From an uncultured Oscillospiraceae bacterium (GTDB taxonomy: Bacteria > Bacillota > Clostridia > Oscillospirales > Oscillospiraceae): 7,938 bases of DNA. The notes beneath the pieces were generated by a model. The model was not told the origin of the DNA, did not search any database, and was given only the letters and a program-made list of their open reading frames with translations. Below are positions 1 to 7,498 of this stretch, piece after piece (position 1 is the first letter of the stretch; every line of letters begins with the position of its first letter). The position numbers were made by a program, and so were the translations under genes. Where the stretch lies: NCBI GenBank assembly GCA_934590505.1, contig CAKTPC010000091.1, positions 1 through 7,938 of the forward strand, read 5' to 3'.

Positions 1-204
1 GCGGAGGAGAACGTCGTCGGCAACCACGGCGCGACCATCGGCGAGCTTGACGAGGACACGCTCTTCTACTTCGAGAGCCGCGGCATAGATAAGCAGACCG
101 CCGAAAACATCCTTGCCCGCGCCGCGATAGAGCGCCTTGCGCGCCTGCTCGGCGACAGCGAGAGCGAGGAATATATAATGAACAGACTGAACGGAGAGCT
201 GTAA
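1..204 (+). CDS. sufD: SufB/SufD-family Fe-S assembly protein, C-terminal fragment (probably SufD)
   Basis: This is the last 67 codons of an open frame that enters from the left edge and ends at TAA 202-204. It reads through NHGATIGELDEDTLFYFESRG, the signature end of the SufB/SufD beta-helix core, where the conserved His-Gly-Ala-Thr lies, followed by a helical tail rich in Glu, Ala and Arg. SufD and SufB form the SufBCD scaffold complex in the cytoplasm, on which Fe-S clusters are assembled with help from the ATPase SufC. The HGATIG/LDEDTLFY form fits SufD better than SufB, and the position just before sufS agrees with the usual Gram-positive order sufC-sufB-sufD-sufS-sufU. The stop is separated by one base from the sufS start, so the two are probably translationally coupled. 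The N-terminus is outside the window, so SufB versus SufD rests on a short stretch. Confidence 0.85.
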   Translation, partial: AEENVVGNHGATIGELDEDTLFYFESRGIDKQTAENILARAAIERLARLLGDSESEEYIMNRLNGEL

Positions 205-205
205 A

Positions 206-1420
206 ATGAAATACAATTATAAAAATGATTTCCCGCTGCTTGCGCACAGCGATATAGCTTACCTTGACAGTGCCGCTACCGCACAGCGCCCTCAGTGCGT
301 AATTGACGCTGAGCGCGACTTTTACTGTCTGCATAACGCAAACCCGCTCCGCGGCCTCTACCCCCTGAGCGTTGCCGCGACCGAGGTCTATGAGAACGCG
401 AGAAACAGCGTGCGCACCTTCATCGGTGCAAAGTCGAGCGAGGAGATAATCTTCACCCGCAACACGACCGAGAGTCTGAACCTCGTCGCCTACAGCTACG
501 GCTTGACTAACATCAAGGCCGGGGATGAGATACTTGTCTCCATCATGGAGCACCACAGCAACCTTCTCCCGTGGCAGATGGTCTGCCGTCAGACCGGCGC
601 GGCGCTCAAGTTCATGGAGTGCGAGCAGGACGGCAGCCTTGACCTCAACAAGGTCGAGGAGCTTATCACCGATAAGACCAAGATCGTCGCCATTATGCAG
701 GTGTCGAACGTACTCGGGCGAGAGTACCCCGTCAAGGAGATCGCCGCCATGGCGCATAAGAAGGGAGCGGTCTGCGTGGTCGACGGCGCGCAGAGCACCC
801 CGCACATGCCCGTGAACGTGCAGGATATCGACGCGGATTTCTTCGCCTTCTCTGGGCACAAGGTCTTTGGCCCTATGGGCATCGGCGCGCTATACGGCAA
901 GAAGGCGCTGCTCGATAAGATGCCGCCGTTCATGAGCGGCGGTGAGATGATCGAGTCCGTCACCCGCGAGGGCGCGGTGTATGCCGAGCTTCCGCATAAG
1001 TTCGAGGCCGGTACGGTCAACGCCGCAGGCGCTGCCGGGCTTCAGGCCGCGATAGAGTATATCAATAAGGTAGGCTTTGACGTGATGCAGCGCCGCGAGG
1101 CAGAGCTCACCGCCCGCTGTCTTGCCGCAGTGAAGGCCATCCCGCACATAAACGTCCTCGGCTCGGATAAGCCTGAGGAGCACATCGGCATCGTGAACTT
1201 CACGGTCGACGGTGTGCACCCGCATGACGTCAGCGAGATCCTCGCTTCTGACGGCGTGGATGTCCGCGCCGGTCACCACTGCGCGCAGCCGCTGCTGACC
1301 CACCTCGGGTACAGCTCCACCGTCCGCGCAAGTCTCGCGTTCTATAACGACTTCGGCGATATCGACCGTCTGGCCGCAAGCCTGTCGACACTGAGGGAGC
1401 GTATGGGCTATGGAAAATAG
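206..1420 (+). CDS. sufS: SufS cysteine desulfurase
   Basis: A 404-residue, full-length group II cysteine desulfurase (fold-type I PLP enzyme). It converts L-cysteine to L-alanine and holds the sulfur as a persulfide for transfer to SufU. Visible landmarks are the N-terminal YLDSAATAQRP cofactor/substrate region, His116-His117 in MEHHSN (ring-stacking on PLP), Asp193 in VDGAQST (pyridine-nitrogen contact), Lys219 in FSGHK (Schiff-base lysine) and the catalytic Cys359 in RAGHHCAQP. RAGHHCAQP is the short-loop SufS form rather than the IscS form. The ATG at 206 has GGAGAG at 193-198 inside the upstream gene and only one base separates it from the upstream stop. The end overlaps sufU by 11 bases. 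No active-site residue is missing. Expression is presumably polycistronic with the upstream suf genes, as no promoter is visible between them. Confidence 0.97.
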   Translation: MKYNYKNDFPLLAHSDIAYLDSAATAQRPQCVIDAERDFYCLHNANPLRGLYPLSVAATEVYENARNSVRTFIGAKSSEEIIFTRNTTESLNLVAYSYGLTNIKAGDEILVSIMEHHSNLLPWQMVCRQTGAALKFMECEQDGSLDLNKVEELITDKTKIVAIMQVSNVLGREYPVKEIAAMAHKKGAVCVVDGAQSTPHMPVNVQDIDADFFAFSGHKVFGPMGIGALYGKKALLDKMPPFMSGGEMIESVTREGAVYAELPHKFEAGTVNAAGAAGLQAAIEYINKVGFDVMQRREAELTARCLAAVKAIPHINVLGSDKPEEHIGIVNFTVDGVHPHDVSEILASDGVDVRAGHHCAQPLLTHLGYSSTVRASLAFYNDFGDIDRLAASLSTLRERMGYGK

Positions 1421-1841
1421 AAGCTTTTATAACGAGATACTTACCGAGCATAACATCCATCCTGAGTTCAAGCACGACCTGCCCGACGCGGACATCGTGC
1501 TCGAGGGCGTGAACCCGAGCTGCGGGGACGATATTTACCTCAAGCTCAAGATGGACGGCGACACGATCGCTGACGGCGCTTTCGTCGGCGACGGCTGTGC
1601 CATCTCGCAGGCCTCGGCGGACATCATGCTCGGCATGATTGTCGGCAAGAAAAAAGACGAAGCCCTCAAGATGGGCGAGACCTTCATGCGCATGATAAAG
1701 GGCGAGGCCACCGATGAGGAAATCGAGAGCCTTGAGGAAGCCTCGGCGCTCAAGGATATCTCGCACATGCCAGCGCGCGTGAAGTGCGCCGTCCTAGGCT
1801 GGCGCACCCTCAAGGAAGCCGTCGGCGAACACGAGGAATAA
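1410..1841 (+). CDS. sufU: SufU, zinc-dependent sulfur acceptor / Fe-S scaffold
   Basis: A 143-residue IscU/NifU-N-like protein of the SufU type found in Gram-positive SUF systems. The three conserved cysteines are visible: Cys38 in PSCGDD, Cys63 in GDGCAIS and Cys126 in VKCAVLGW, with Asp40 as the expected fourth zinc ligand. The segment between Cys63 and Cys126 is long, as is typical of SufU compared with IscU. In characterised SufU proteins, zinc-bound Cys receives persulfide sulfur from SufS by ligand exchange. The IscU-like HYKNPRN segment is replaced here by HNIHPEFKHD, keeping only the His and Pro positions. The ATG at 1410 lies inside the end of sufS, preceded by GAGGGAG at 1393-1399, which suggests coupled translation. 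The gene is the last of the operon and is followed within 12 bases by a strong hairpin. Confidence 0.95.
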   Translation: MENRSFYNEILTEHNIHPEFKHDLPDADIVLEGVNPSCGDDIYLKLKMDGDTIADGAFVGDGCAISQASADIMLGMIVGKKKDEALKMGETFMRMIKGEATDEEIESLEEASALKDISHMPARVKCAVLGWRTLKEAVGEHEE

Positions 1842-1852
1842 AAAGTATATGC

Positions 1853-1884
1853 AGTATAGGGAGCACATTTGTGCTCCCTATACT
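1853..1884 (+). terminator. Hairpin terminator after the suf operon
   Basis: A perfect 14-bp inverted repeat, AGTATAGGGAGCAC at 1853-1866 and its complement at 1871-1884, with a four-base ATTT loop, 12 bases after the sufU stop. The right arm is followed by a modest T-rich stretch (TTGCGCTCTTTG) rather than a clean T run, so termination may be incomplete or aided by a factor. Position and stem strength still make a suf operon terminator the best reading. Confidence 0.8.
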
Positions 1885-1935
1885 TTGCGCTCTTTGCCCT
1901 TGACCGGGCTCCGAAAAAGTAACAAAAGGTTTACC

Positions 1936-1964
1936 TTGCAAAAATCATTCATACATTGTACAAT
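1936..1964 (+). promoter_or_regulatory. Candidate sigma-A promoter of the wall-protein gene, with palindrome over the -10
   Basis: TTGCAA (1936-1941) and TACAAT (1959-1964) are separated by 17 bases. They lie in an AT-rich stretch downstream of the suf terminator and upstream of a good ribosome binding site. Transcription would start near 1971, giving a leader of about 67 bases. The -10 box is the right part of a perfect 10-bp palindrome, ATTGTACAAT (1955-1964), and a second inverted repeat, TATCA-TT-TGATA (1975-1986), lies at the expected start of transcription. Either could be an operator, but neither matches a site I recognise. Confidence 0.5.
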
Positions 1965-2037
1965 AACTCCAAAGTATCATTTGATAGTATACATAATTCA
2001 AAAACTCAAAATGTGCAGAAATTATAGGAGGAAGAGT

Positions 2038-3090
2038 ATGAACAAGAAACTGAGCAAACTTATTCTGCTGTGCCTGCTGCTGGCAATGGCGTTTACGCTT
2101 GTTACGCCTGCGGCTTTCGCGGAGGGGGAAGAGACGCCTATTACCCAGACAGAGCCGAACCCCAACCCCGCTCCTGCACCGGCAGCACCGACTACCCCGG
2201 AGCAGCCTACGGACCCGACCACACCGACGACCCCGAACGAACCCGGCATAGGGGGGCAGGAAAATCAGGGCGCACCTGCTGAGCCTGATAAGGCAGAGAC
2301 GAAAAACCCGGGCGAAAATGACGGTGATCCTGATGCTGAGGTTCAGCCCGCAATGCTGAATGATGCAGCAGTGCAGGCCGACCCGACCACGGATGGCGGC
2401 GCAACGTCTGAGTGCAAACATGAGAAAACTACAACAATAACCACTCCGGCGACCTGCGAGGCAAATGGCAGCGAGAAAATAGTCTGCACGGAATGTGACG
2501 CCGTACTATCCCAAAAAGACATCCCGGCACTTGGTCATGATATGCCGGAGAATTGGACGGTAATCACCAAGCCGACATGCAAGGCGAAAGGAAGCGCCGA
2601 GCGTGATTGCAGCCGCGGTGATAAGCGCGAAACCAAGGAGCTCCCGATGTTGGAACACGAGGTAGCAAAATGGAAAACGATCAAAGAGCCTACCTGCACT
2701 GAGAGCGGATACAAAGAGGGCCCCTGCACTAGCTGCGGTGAAACAATTTTGAAAACAGTACCTGCGCTCGGCCATGACCTCGCGGCAAAGTGCGAAGGCA
2801 TGTGGAATCACACCATATACTGCCAGCGCGAAAAGTGCGAATTCAAGTACGTCGAAGGGCATAACTACTGCCATTGGCACAAGCTCGACAAGCAGAGCGA
2901 CAGCAAGACCGTGACATGGCAGCGCGTCTGTGATGATTGCGGCTGGGCTGAGACTTGGACGCAGGACGTTGCCGCCTCCCCGAGAACTGGCGATGGTAAC
3001 AACGTCGTCGTATATAGCCTTATCTGCGCGCTGACTCTTTGCGCGGCAGGTGCCTCCGCTCTTCTCCTTAAGAAGAAAGAGAACGGCTGA
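2038..3090 (+). CDS. Secreted Cys-repeat surface protein with sortase-type anchor, function unknown
   Basis: I do not recognise a named family for this 350-residue protein. The start is ATG 2038, because AGGAGG (2026-2031) sits six bases before it and a signal peptide follows immediately: MNKK, a Leu-rich core, and a likely cleavage after AFA at residue 28. The in-frame ATG at 1849 lies inside the suf terminator and is rejected. Residues 29-120 are a disordered Pro/Thr/Glu-rich stalk. Residues 126-248 hold three tandem units of about 40 residues with the pattern PTC-x3-G-x5-C-xx-C-x(n)-PALGHD. In unit 2 the second Cys is replaced (C191-S-R-G) and GHD becomes EHE. Residues 252-301 form a different Cys-rich block (Cys252, 262, 267, 278, 298, 301). 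The end is a sortase-type signal: SPRTGD at 314-319, a membrane segment around 323-344, and KKKENG. Such proteins are common on gut Clostridia. A structural or adhesive wall role is inference, and metal binding or disulfides by the Cys pairs are possible. No sortase gene is in the window. Confidence 0.85.
   Translation: MNKKLSKLILLCLLLAMAFTLVTPAAFAEGEETPITQTEPNPNPAPAPAAPTTPEQPTDPTTPTTPNEPGIGGQENQGAPAEPDKAETKNPGENDGDPDAEVQPAMLNDAAVQADPTTDGGATSECKHEKTTTITTPATCEANGSEKIVCTECDAVLSQKDIPALGHDMPENWTVITKPTCKAKGSAERDCSRGDKRETKELPMLEHEVAKWKTIKEPTCTESGYKEGPCTSCGETILKTVPALGHDLAAKCEGMWNHTIYCQREKCEFKYVEGHNYCHWHKLDKQSDSKTVTWQRVCDDCGWAETWTQDVAASPRTGDGNNVVVYSLICALTLCAAGASALLLKKKENG
2414..2781 (+). repeat. Three tandem Cys-containing protein repeats
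   Basis: Within the wall-protein gene, three units of roughly 40 codons recur at the protein level. They cover residues about 126-168, 169-209 and 210-248. Each has a Thr/Pro-Thr-Cys, then Gly, a CxxC or its remnant, and ends in a PALGHD-like motif. DNA identity between the units is low, so they are old duplications rather than recent slippage products. The middle unit has lost one Cys of its CxxC. Boundaries are approximate. Confidence 0.7.
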
Positions 3091-3106
3091 AGCATAAATC
3101 AATAGT

Positions 3107-3144
3107 AATTCGACCCCTCCGAGACGAATCGGAGGGGTCGAATT
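3107..3144. terminator. Strong hairpin terminator shared by converging genes
   Basis: A perfect 16-bp inverted repeat: AATTCGACCCCTCCGA at 3107-3122 and its complement at 3129-3144, with a six-base GACGAA loop. It lies 17 bases after the wall-protein stop and directly abuts the corA stop codon (TAA as TTA at 3145-3147 on the plus strand). The plus-strand copy ends in AATTTTA, a short T run. On the minus strand the hairpin is followed by AATTACTATT. It probably ends transcription in both directions and keeps the two genes from reading into each other. Confidence 0.88.
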
Positions 3145-4062
3145 TTACCAGAACTTTTTCTTCCTGCATATCCACAGGCTGAGCGCCACTACTATAATGC
3201 TCACCGCAATAATGACCGGGTAGCCGTACTTCCAGTTCAGCTCCGGCATGCCCGTGAAGTTCATCCCGTACCAGCCCGCCAGCAGCGACAGCGGGAGAAA
3301 TACCGTCGTCACGATCGTGAGTATCTGCATGATGCGGTTCTGCTTTATGTCGATCTCTGACTGGAACAGATTCTGTACCTGCGTGCAGTACTCACGCAGC
3401 AGCTGCGATTCTTCGCGCAGCCGTATCACGCGGTCGGCGAGCATGCGGAAGAGCATCTGCTCGCGCTCGGAGAAAATGCCAAGCTCATTTTCACGCAGCG
3501 TGAAGGCAACGTCATCAAGCTGAGTGTAGTAGCGGAACCATGTCATTGTCTCCTTGCGCAGCTCGGCCATGGGCGCGTTGAAGTTCTCCAGCTCTCCGGC
3601 GAGCACGCGCTCTTCGAGGGCTTCGATCTTGTCCTCTATCTCCTCAAGGTGGTGCAGATCCTTTGCCATGAGCTGCTCCATAAAGGCGTATACGAAGCGG
3701 CCAATGCTGCTGTCCGTCCAGCGCTTTTCCTTGGCAATGTGCCGCAGGTGCGACAGCAGCGCGCCTGTATCGTCGACGAGCACAACGCGGTTTTTCGTTA
3801 TCAGATACCCGCAGGCAAGAGAGCTGCCGTCCTTCCACGCCTGCGGGATGAGCAGCGTCCCGGAGACGCAGTCACGCCGCAGCTCGGCCTTGCATACCCG
3901 CACGCCCCGCGCCGTCGGCGTGTGGTGCAGGACGGATTCAAGCCCAGATAACGCCGGCTTGCGCTCCAGCTCCGCGGATGAGAGCAGCACCGCCGCGCAC
4001 TCACCGGCGGCGGGCTCGCGTTCCGTCGGCTGAAGCGTCTGCTCGATTCTGAACCAGTACAT
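3145..4062 (-). CDS. corA: CorA-family magnesium channel
   Basis: A 305-residue 2-TM-GxN protein that carries divalent cations, mainly Mg2+, across the cytoplasmic membrane as a pentamer. The diagnostic Gly266-Met267-Asn268 triad occurs in WYGMNFTGMPEL, between the first membrane helix (about 245-265, with FLPLSLLAG) and the second (about 280-299). The C-terminus is the basic RKKKFW. Before the membrane part lies a long charged helical region (about 120-240), matching the stalk helices of CorA, and an alpha/beta N-terminal domain that is poorly conserved in the family. Length is slightly below the 316 residues of E. coli CorA. The start is supported by AGAGGTGG (complement of 4067-4074) four bases upstream. 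The gene is monocistronic here, convergent with the wall-protein gene and divergent from the str operon. A GMN channel for Co2+ or Ni2+ cannot be excluded from sequence alone. Confidence 0.93.
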   Translation of the reverse strand: MYWFRIEQTLQPTEREPAAGECAAVLLSSAELERKPALSGLESVLHHTPTARGVRVCKAELRRDCVSGTLLIPQAWKDGSSLACGYLITKNRVVLVDDTGALLSHLRHIAKEKRWTDSSIGRFVYAFMEQLMAKDLHHLEEIEDKIEALEERVLAGELENFNAPMAELRKETMTWFRYYTQLDDVAFTLRENELGIFSEREQMLFRMLADRVIRLREESQLLREYCTQVQNLFQSEIDIKQNRIMQILTIVTTVFLPLSLLAGWYGMNFTGMPELNWKYGYPVIIAVSIIVVALSLWICRKKKFW

Positions 4063-4098
4063 TGTACCACCTCTGATATAAGACTGTCTTGTGACTGC

Positions 4099-4126
4099 AT
4101 TTTACCACATCCCCGTAAAATCGCAA
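4099..4126 (-). promoter_or_regulatory. Candidate promoter of corA
   Basis: On the minus strand TTGCGA (complement of 4121-4126) and TAAAAT (complement of 4099-4104) are spaced 16 bases apart. They would start transcription near 4092, about 30 bases before the corA ATG. The -35 matches consensus in four of six positions and the -10 in five of six. I see no Mg2+-sensing leader, because the space before the gene is too short for one. Confidence 0.5.
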
Positions 4127-4192
4127 GGGTGGAACCGTATGTCGGCGATGTGGAAATATGAAAAATATTTTAGATTTGCCTTACAAAAATTC

Positions 4193-4221
4193 TTGACTAA
4201 ATTTGTGAAATATGCTAATAT
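4193..4221 (+). promoter_or_regulatory. Strong promoter of the rpsL-rpsG-fusA-tuf operon
   Basis: TTGACT (4193-4198) and TAATAT (4216-4221) are spaced exactly 17 bases apart, five of six matches to consensus in each box. The DNA just upstream (about 4152-4192) is very AT-rich and includes the palindrome AAAATATTTT at 4162-4171. It could act as an UP element for RNA polymerase alpha, as expected for a highly expressed ribosomal operon. Transcription should start near 4228. Confidence 0.8.
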
Positions 4222-4227
4222 CATGAA

Positions 4228-4335
4228 TTGCATGGGCAGAACTGCGCCTGGACGAAAAATATCCCAAAAGCTCCGCGCTGCAAGGACATCTGTGTGTCGC
4301 GCACGGCCTGTGACGATTGAAGAAAGGAGAAAACA
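4228..4335 (+). promoter_or_regulatory. Leader of the str operon with possible hairpins
   Basis: About 108 bases of untranslated leader lie between the predicted start of transcription and rpsL. Two possible folds can be drawn. One is a small stem at 4234-4248 (GGGCA against TGC-g-CC). The other, at 4275-4302, has GCGC pairing with GCGC and GACA with TGTC, around a TCTGTG loop and with a six-base bulge (TGCAAG) on the 5' side. No T run follows either fold, so an attenuator terminator is not supported. A protein-binding or purely structural leader is possible. The stems are short and chance is not excluded. Confidence 0.3.
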
Positions 4336-4761
4336 ATGCCTACCTTTAACCAGCTGGTGAGAAAAGGCAGAGAAAAGGTCACCTACAAGTCCAACTCTCC
4401 TGCAATGCAGAAGGGTCTGAACACCCTCAAGAACAAGGAGACCGACCTGAGCGCTCCTCAGAAGAGAGGCGTCTGCACCGCAGTTCGTACCTCCACTCCT
4501 AAGAAGCCTAACTCCGCTCTGCGTAAGATCGCCCGTGTCCGTCTGACCAACGGCTACGAAGTTACTGCGTACATCCCCGGTATCGGCCATAACCTTCAGG
4601 AGCACTCCGTGGTTATGATCCGCGGCGGCCGTGTTAAGGACCTTCCTGGTGTCCGTTACCACATCATCCGCGGTACCCTCGACGCTCAGGGTGTCAACGG
4701 TCGTATGCAGGCCCGTTCCAAGTACGGCGCAAAGAAGCCCAAGGCTGCAAAGAAGAAGTAA
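4336..4761 (+). CDS. rpsL: Small ribosomal subunit protein S12
   Basis: Complete 141-residue S12 (uS12), the decoding-centre protein of the 30S subunit that monitors tRNA selection. The sequence is near-universal: MPTFNQLVRKGR at the start, CTAVRTSTPKKPNSALRK and RGGRVKDLPGVRYH in the core, and RSKYGAKKPKA near the end. It carries the Firmicutes-type insertion after residue 20, which makes it longer than the 124 residues of E. coli. Lys56, Lys101 and Pro104, where streptomycin-resistance changes usually fall, have the wild-type residues. Asp102 is the residue that RimO methylthiolates in other bacteria. The ATG has AAAGGAG nine bases upstream. First gene of the operon, expressed from the promoter at 4193-4221. 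Confidence 0.99.
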   Translation: MPTFNQLVRKGREKVTYKSNSPAMQKGLNTLKNKETDLSAPQKRGVCTAVRTSTPKKPNSALRKIARVRLTNGYEVTAYIPGIGHNLQEHSVVMIRGGRVKDLPGVRYHIIRGTLDAQGVNGRMQARSKYGAKKPKAAKKK

Positions 4762-4872
4762 TTCCAACTTCAGCGGCAAATCTGCCCTGTCGTTTATCTA
4801 TATAGTGTGGATAGACCTCGGGGCGCAACGGACGTACAGACGTTCGAGTACCTGTGATTCCATTTTTTAATG
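4762..4872 (+). other. S12-S7 intergenic spacer, possible regulatory mRNA segment
   Basis: The spacer from the rpsL stop to the true rpsG start is 126 bases, much longer than the 18 and 31 bases separating the later genes of the operon. It contains weak inverted repeats only: TCTAT/ATAGA at 4797-4801 and 4811-4815, and GTAC/GTAC around 4834-4851. There is no clear promoter and no terminator. In E. coli the spacer at the same place binds S7 for translational feedback, so a similar role is possible here by position. I see no recognisable copy of that site. Confidence 0.3.
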
Positions 4873-4880
4873 AAGGAGGG
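4873..4880 (+). promoter_or_regulatory. Ribosome binding site that fixes the GTG start of rpsG
   Basis: AAGGAGGG, a near-perfect complement of the 16S 3' end, lies seven bases before GTG 4888. An in-frame ATG at 4870 sits directly in front of this sequence, so using it would place the ribosome binding site inside the coding region. It should not be called the start. Confidence 0.9.
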
Positions 4881-4887
4881 AAGCAAC

Positions 4888-5358
4888 GTGCCCAGAAGAG
4901 GTAATGTTCCCAAAAGAGAAATCTTGCCCGATCCTATGTATAACAGCGTTCTGGTGACCAAGCTCATCAACGGCGTTATGCTCGACGGCAAGAAGGGTGT
5001 TGCTCAGAAGGTCGTTTACGATGCTTTCGATATCATCAAGGATAAGACCGGTAAGGAACCCCTTGATGCATTTACCGAAGCTATGAACAACATCATGCCC
5101 GCTCTGGAGGTCAAGGCCCGTCGTGTCGGTGGCGCAACCTATCAGGTTCCTATCGAAGTCAGACCCGCCCGCCGTCAGACGCTGGCTCTGCGCTGGCTCG
5201 TGGACTACAGCCGCAAGCGCAGCGAAAAGACCATGAAGGAACGCCTTGCAGGTGAGATCATGGACGCGTGCAACAATCTCGGCGCATCCGTCAAGAAGCG
5301 CGAAGATATGCACAAGAACGCAGAAGCCAACAAGGCTTTCGCACATTTCAGATGGTAA
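4888..5358 (+). CDS. rpsG: Small ribosomal subunit protein S7
   Basis: Complete 156-residue S7 (uS7), the primary assembly protein of the 30S head. It binds the 3' major domain of 16S rRNA and contacts E-site tRNA. From the GTG start it reads MPRRGNVPKREILPDPMYNS, the standard S7 N-terminus, and the total equals the usual 156 residues. Conserved parts include LINGVMLDGKKGVAQK, RRVGGATYQVPIEVR, ALRWLVDYSRKR and the end EANKAFAHFRW. Starting at the upstream ATG 4870 would add six unrelated residues and lose the ribosome binding site. Second gene of the str operon, 18 bases before fusA. As in other bacteria it may regulate this operon's translation, but that is inference. Confidence 0.98.
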   Translation: MPRRGNVPKREILPDPMYNSVLVTKLINGVMLDGKKGVAQKVVYDAFDIIKDKTGKEPLDAFTEAMNNIMPALEVKARRVGGATYQVPIEVRPARRQTLALRWLVDYSRKRSEKTMKERLAGEIMDACNNLGASVKKREDMHKNAEANKAFAHFRW

Positions 5359-5376
5359 TCCTTTCAGGAGAGTTTC

Positions 5377-7467
<2,091 letters not shown>

Positions 7468-7498
7468 TATTTTCATTCTATTTTAGGAGGATTTTACA

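Noticed and set aside
1849..2037. N-terminal extension of the wall protein from ATG 1849
   Set aside because: It would start inside the suf terminator hairpin, lacks a ribosome binding site and would bury the signal peptide. ATG 2038 has AGGAGG and an immediate signal peptide.
1885..2037. Riboswitch or small gene between the suf terminator and the wall-protein gene
   Set aside because: No conserved riboswitch motif was recognised and no credible short frame with a ribosome binding site is present. A promoter and short leader explain the stretch.
2506..3102. 198-codon minus-strand frame over the wall-protein gene
   Set aside because: The plus-strand frame has a signal peptide, repeats, a sortase signal and a ribosome binding site, while the minus frame shows none of these and runs close to the shared terminator.
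4336..4761. Possible streptomycin-resistance changes in S12
   Set aside because: Lys56, Lys101 and Pro104, the usual resistance positions, carry wild-type residues.
4102..4779. 225-codon minus-strand frame over the rpsL region
   Set aside because: It is antisense to the highly conserved S12 gene and runs through the str promoter and leader. It is a shadow of rpsL.
4820..4862. tRNA-like fragment suggested by GTTCGAGTAC in the S12-S7 spacer
   Set aside because: The T-loop-like string stands alone. No acceptor stem, D-arm or anticodon arm can be paired around it.
4870..4887. Six-residue longer S7 from ATG 4870
   Set aside because: The ribosome binding site lies between this ATG and GTG 4888, and S7 proteins start at the MPRRG corresponding to the GTG.
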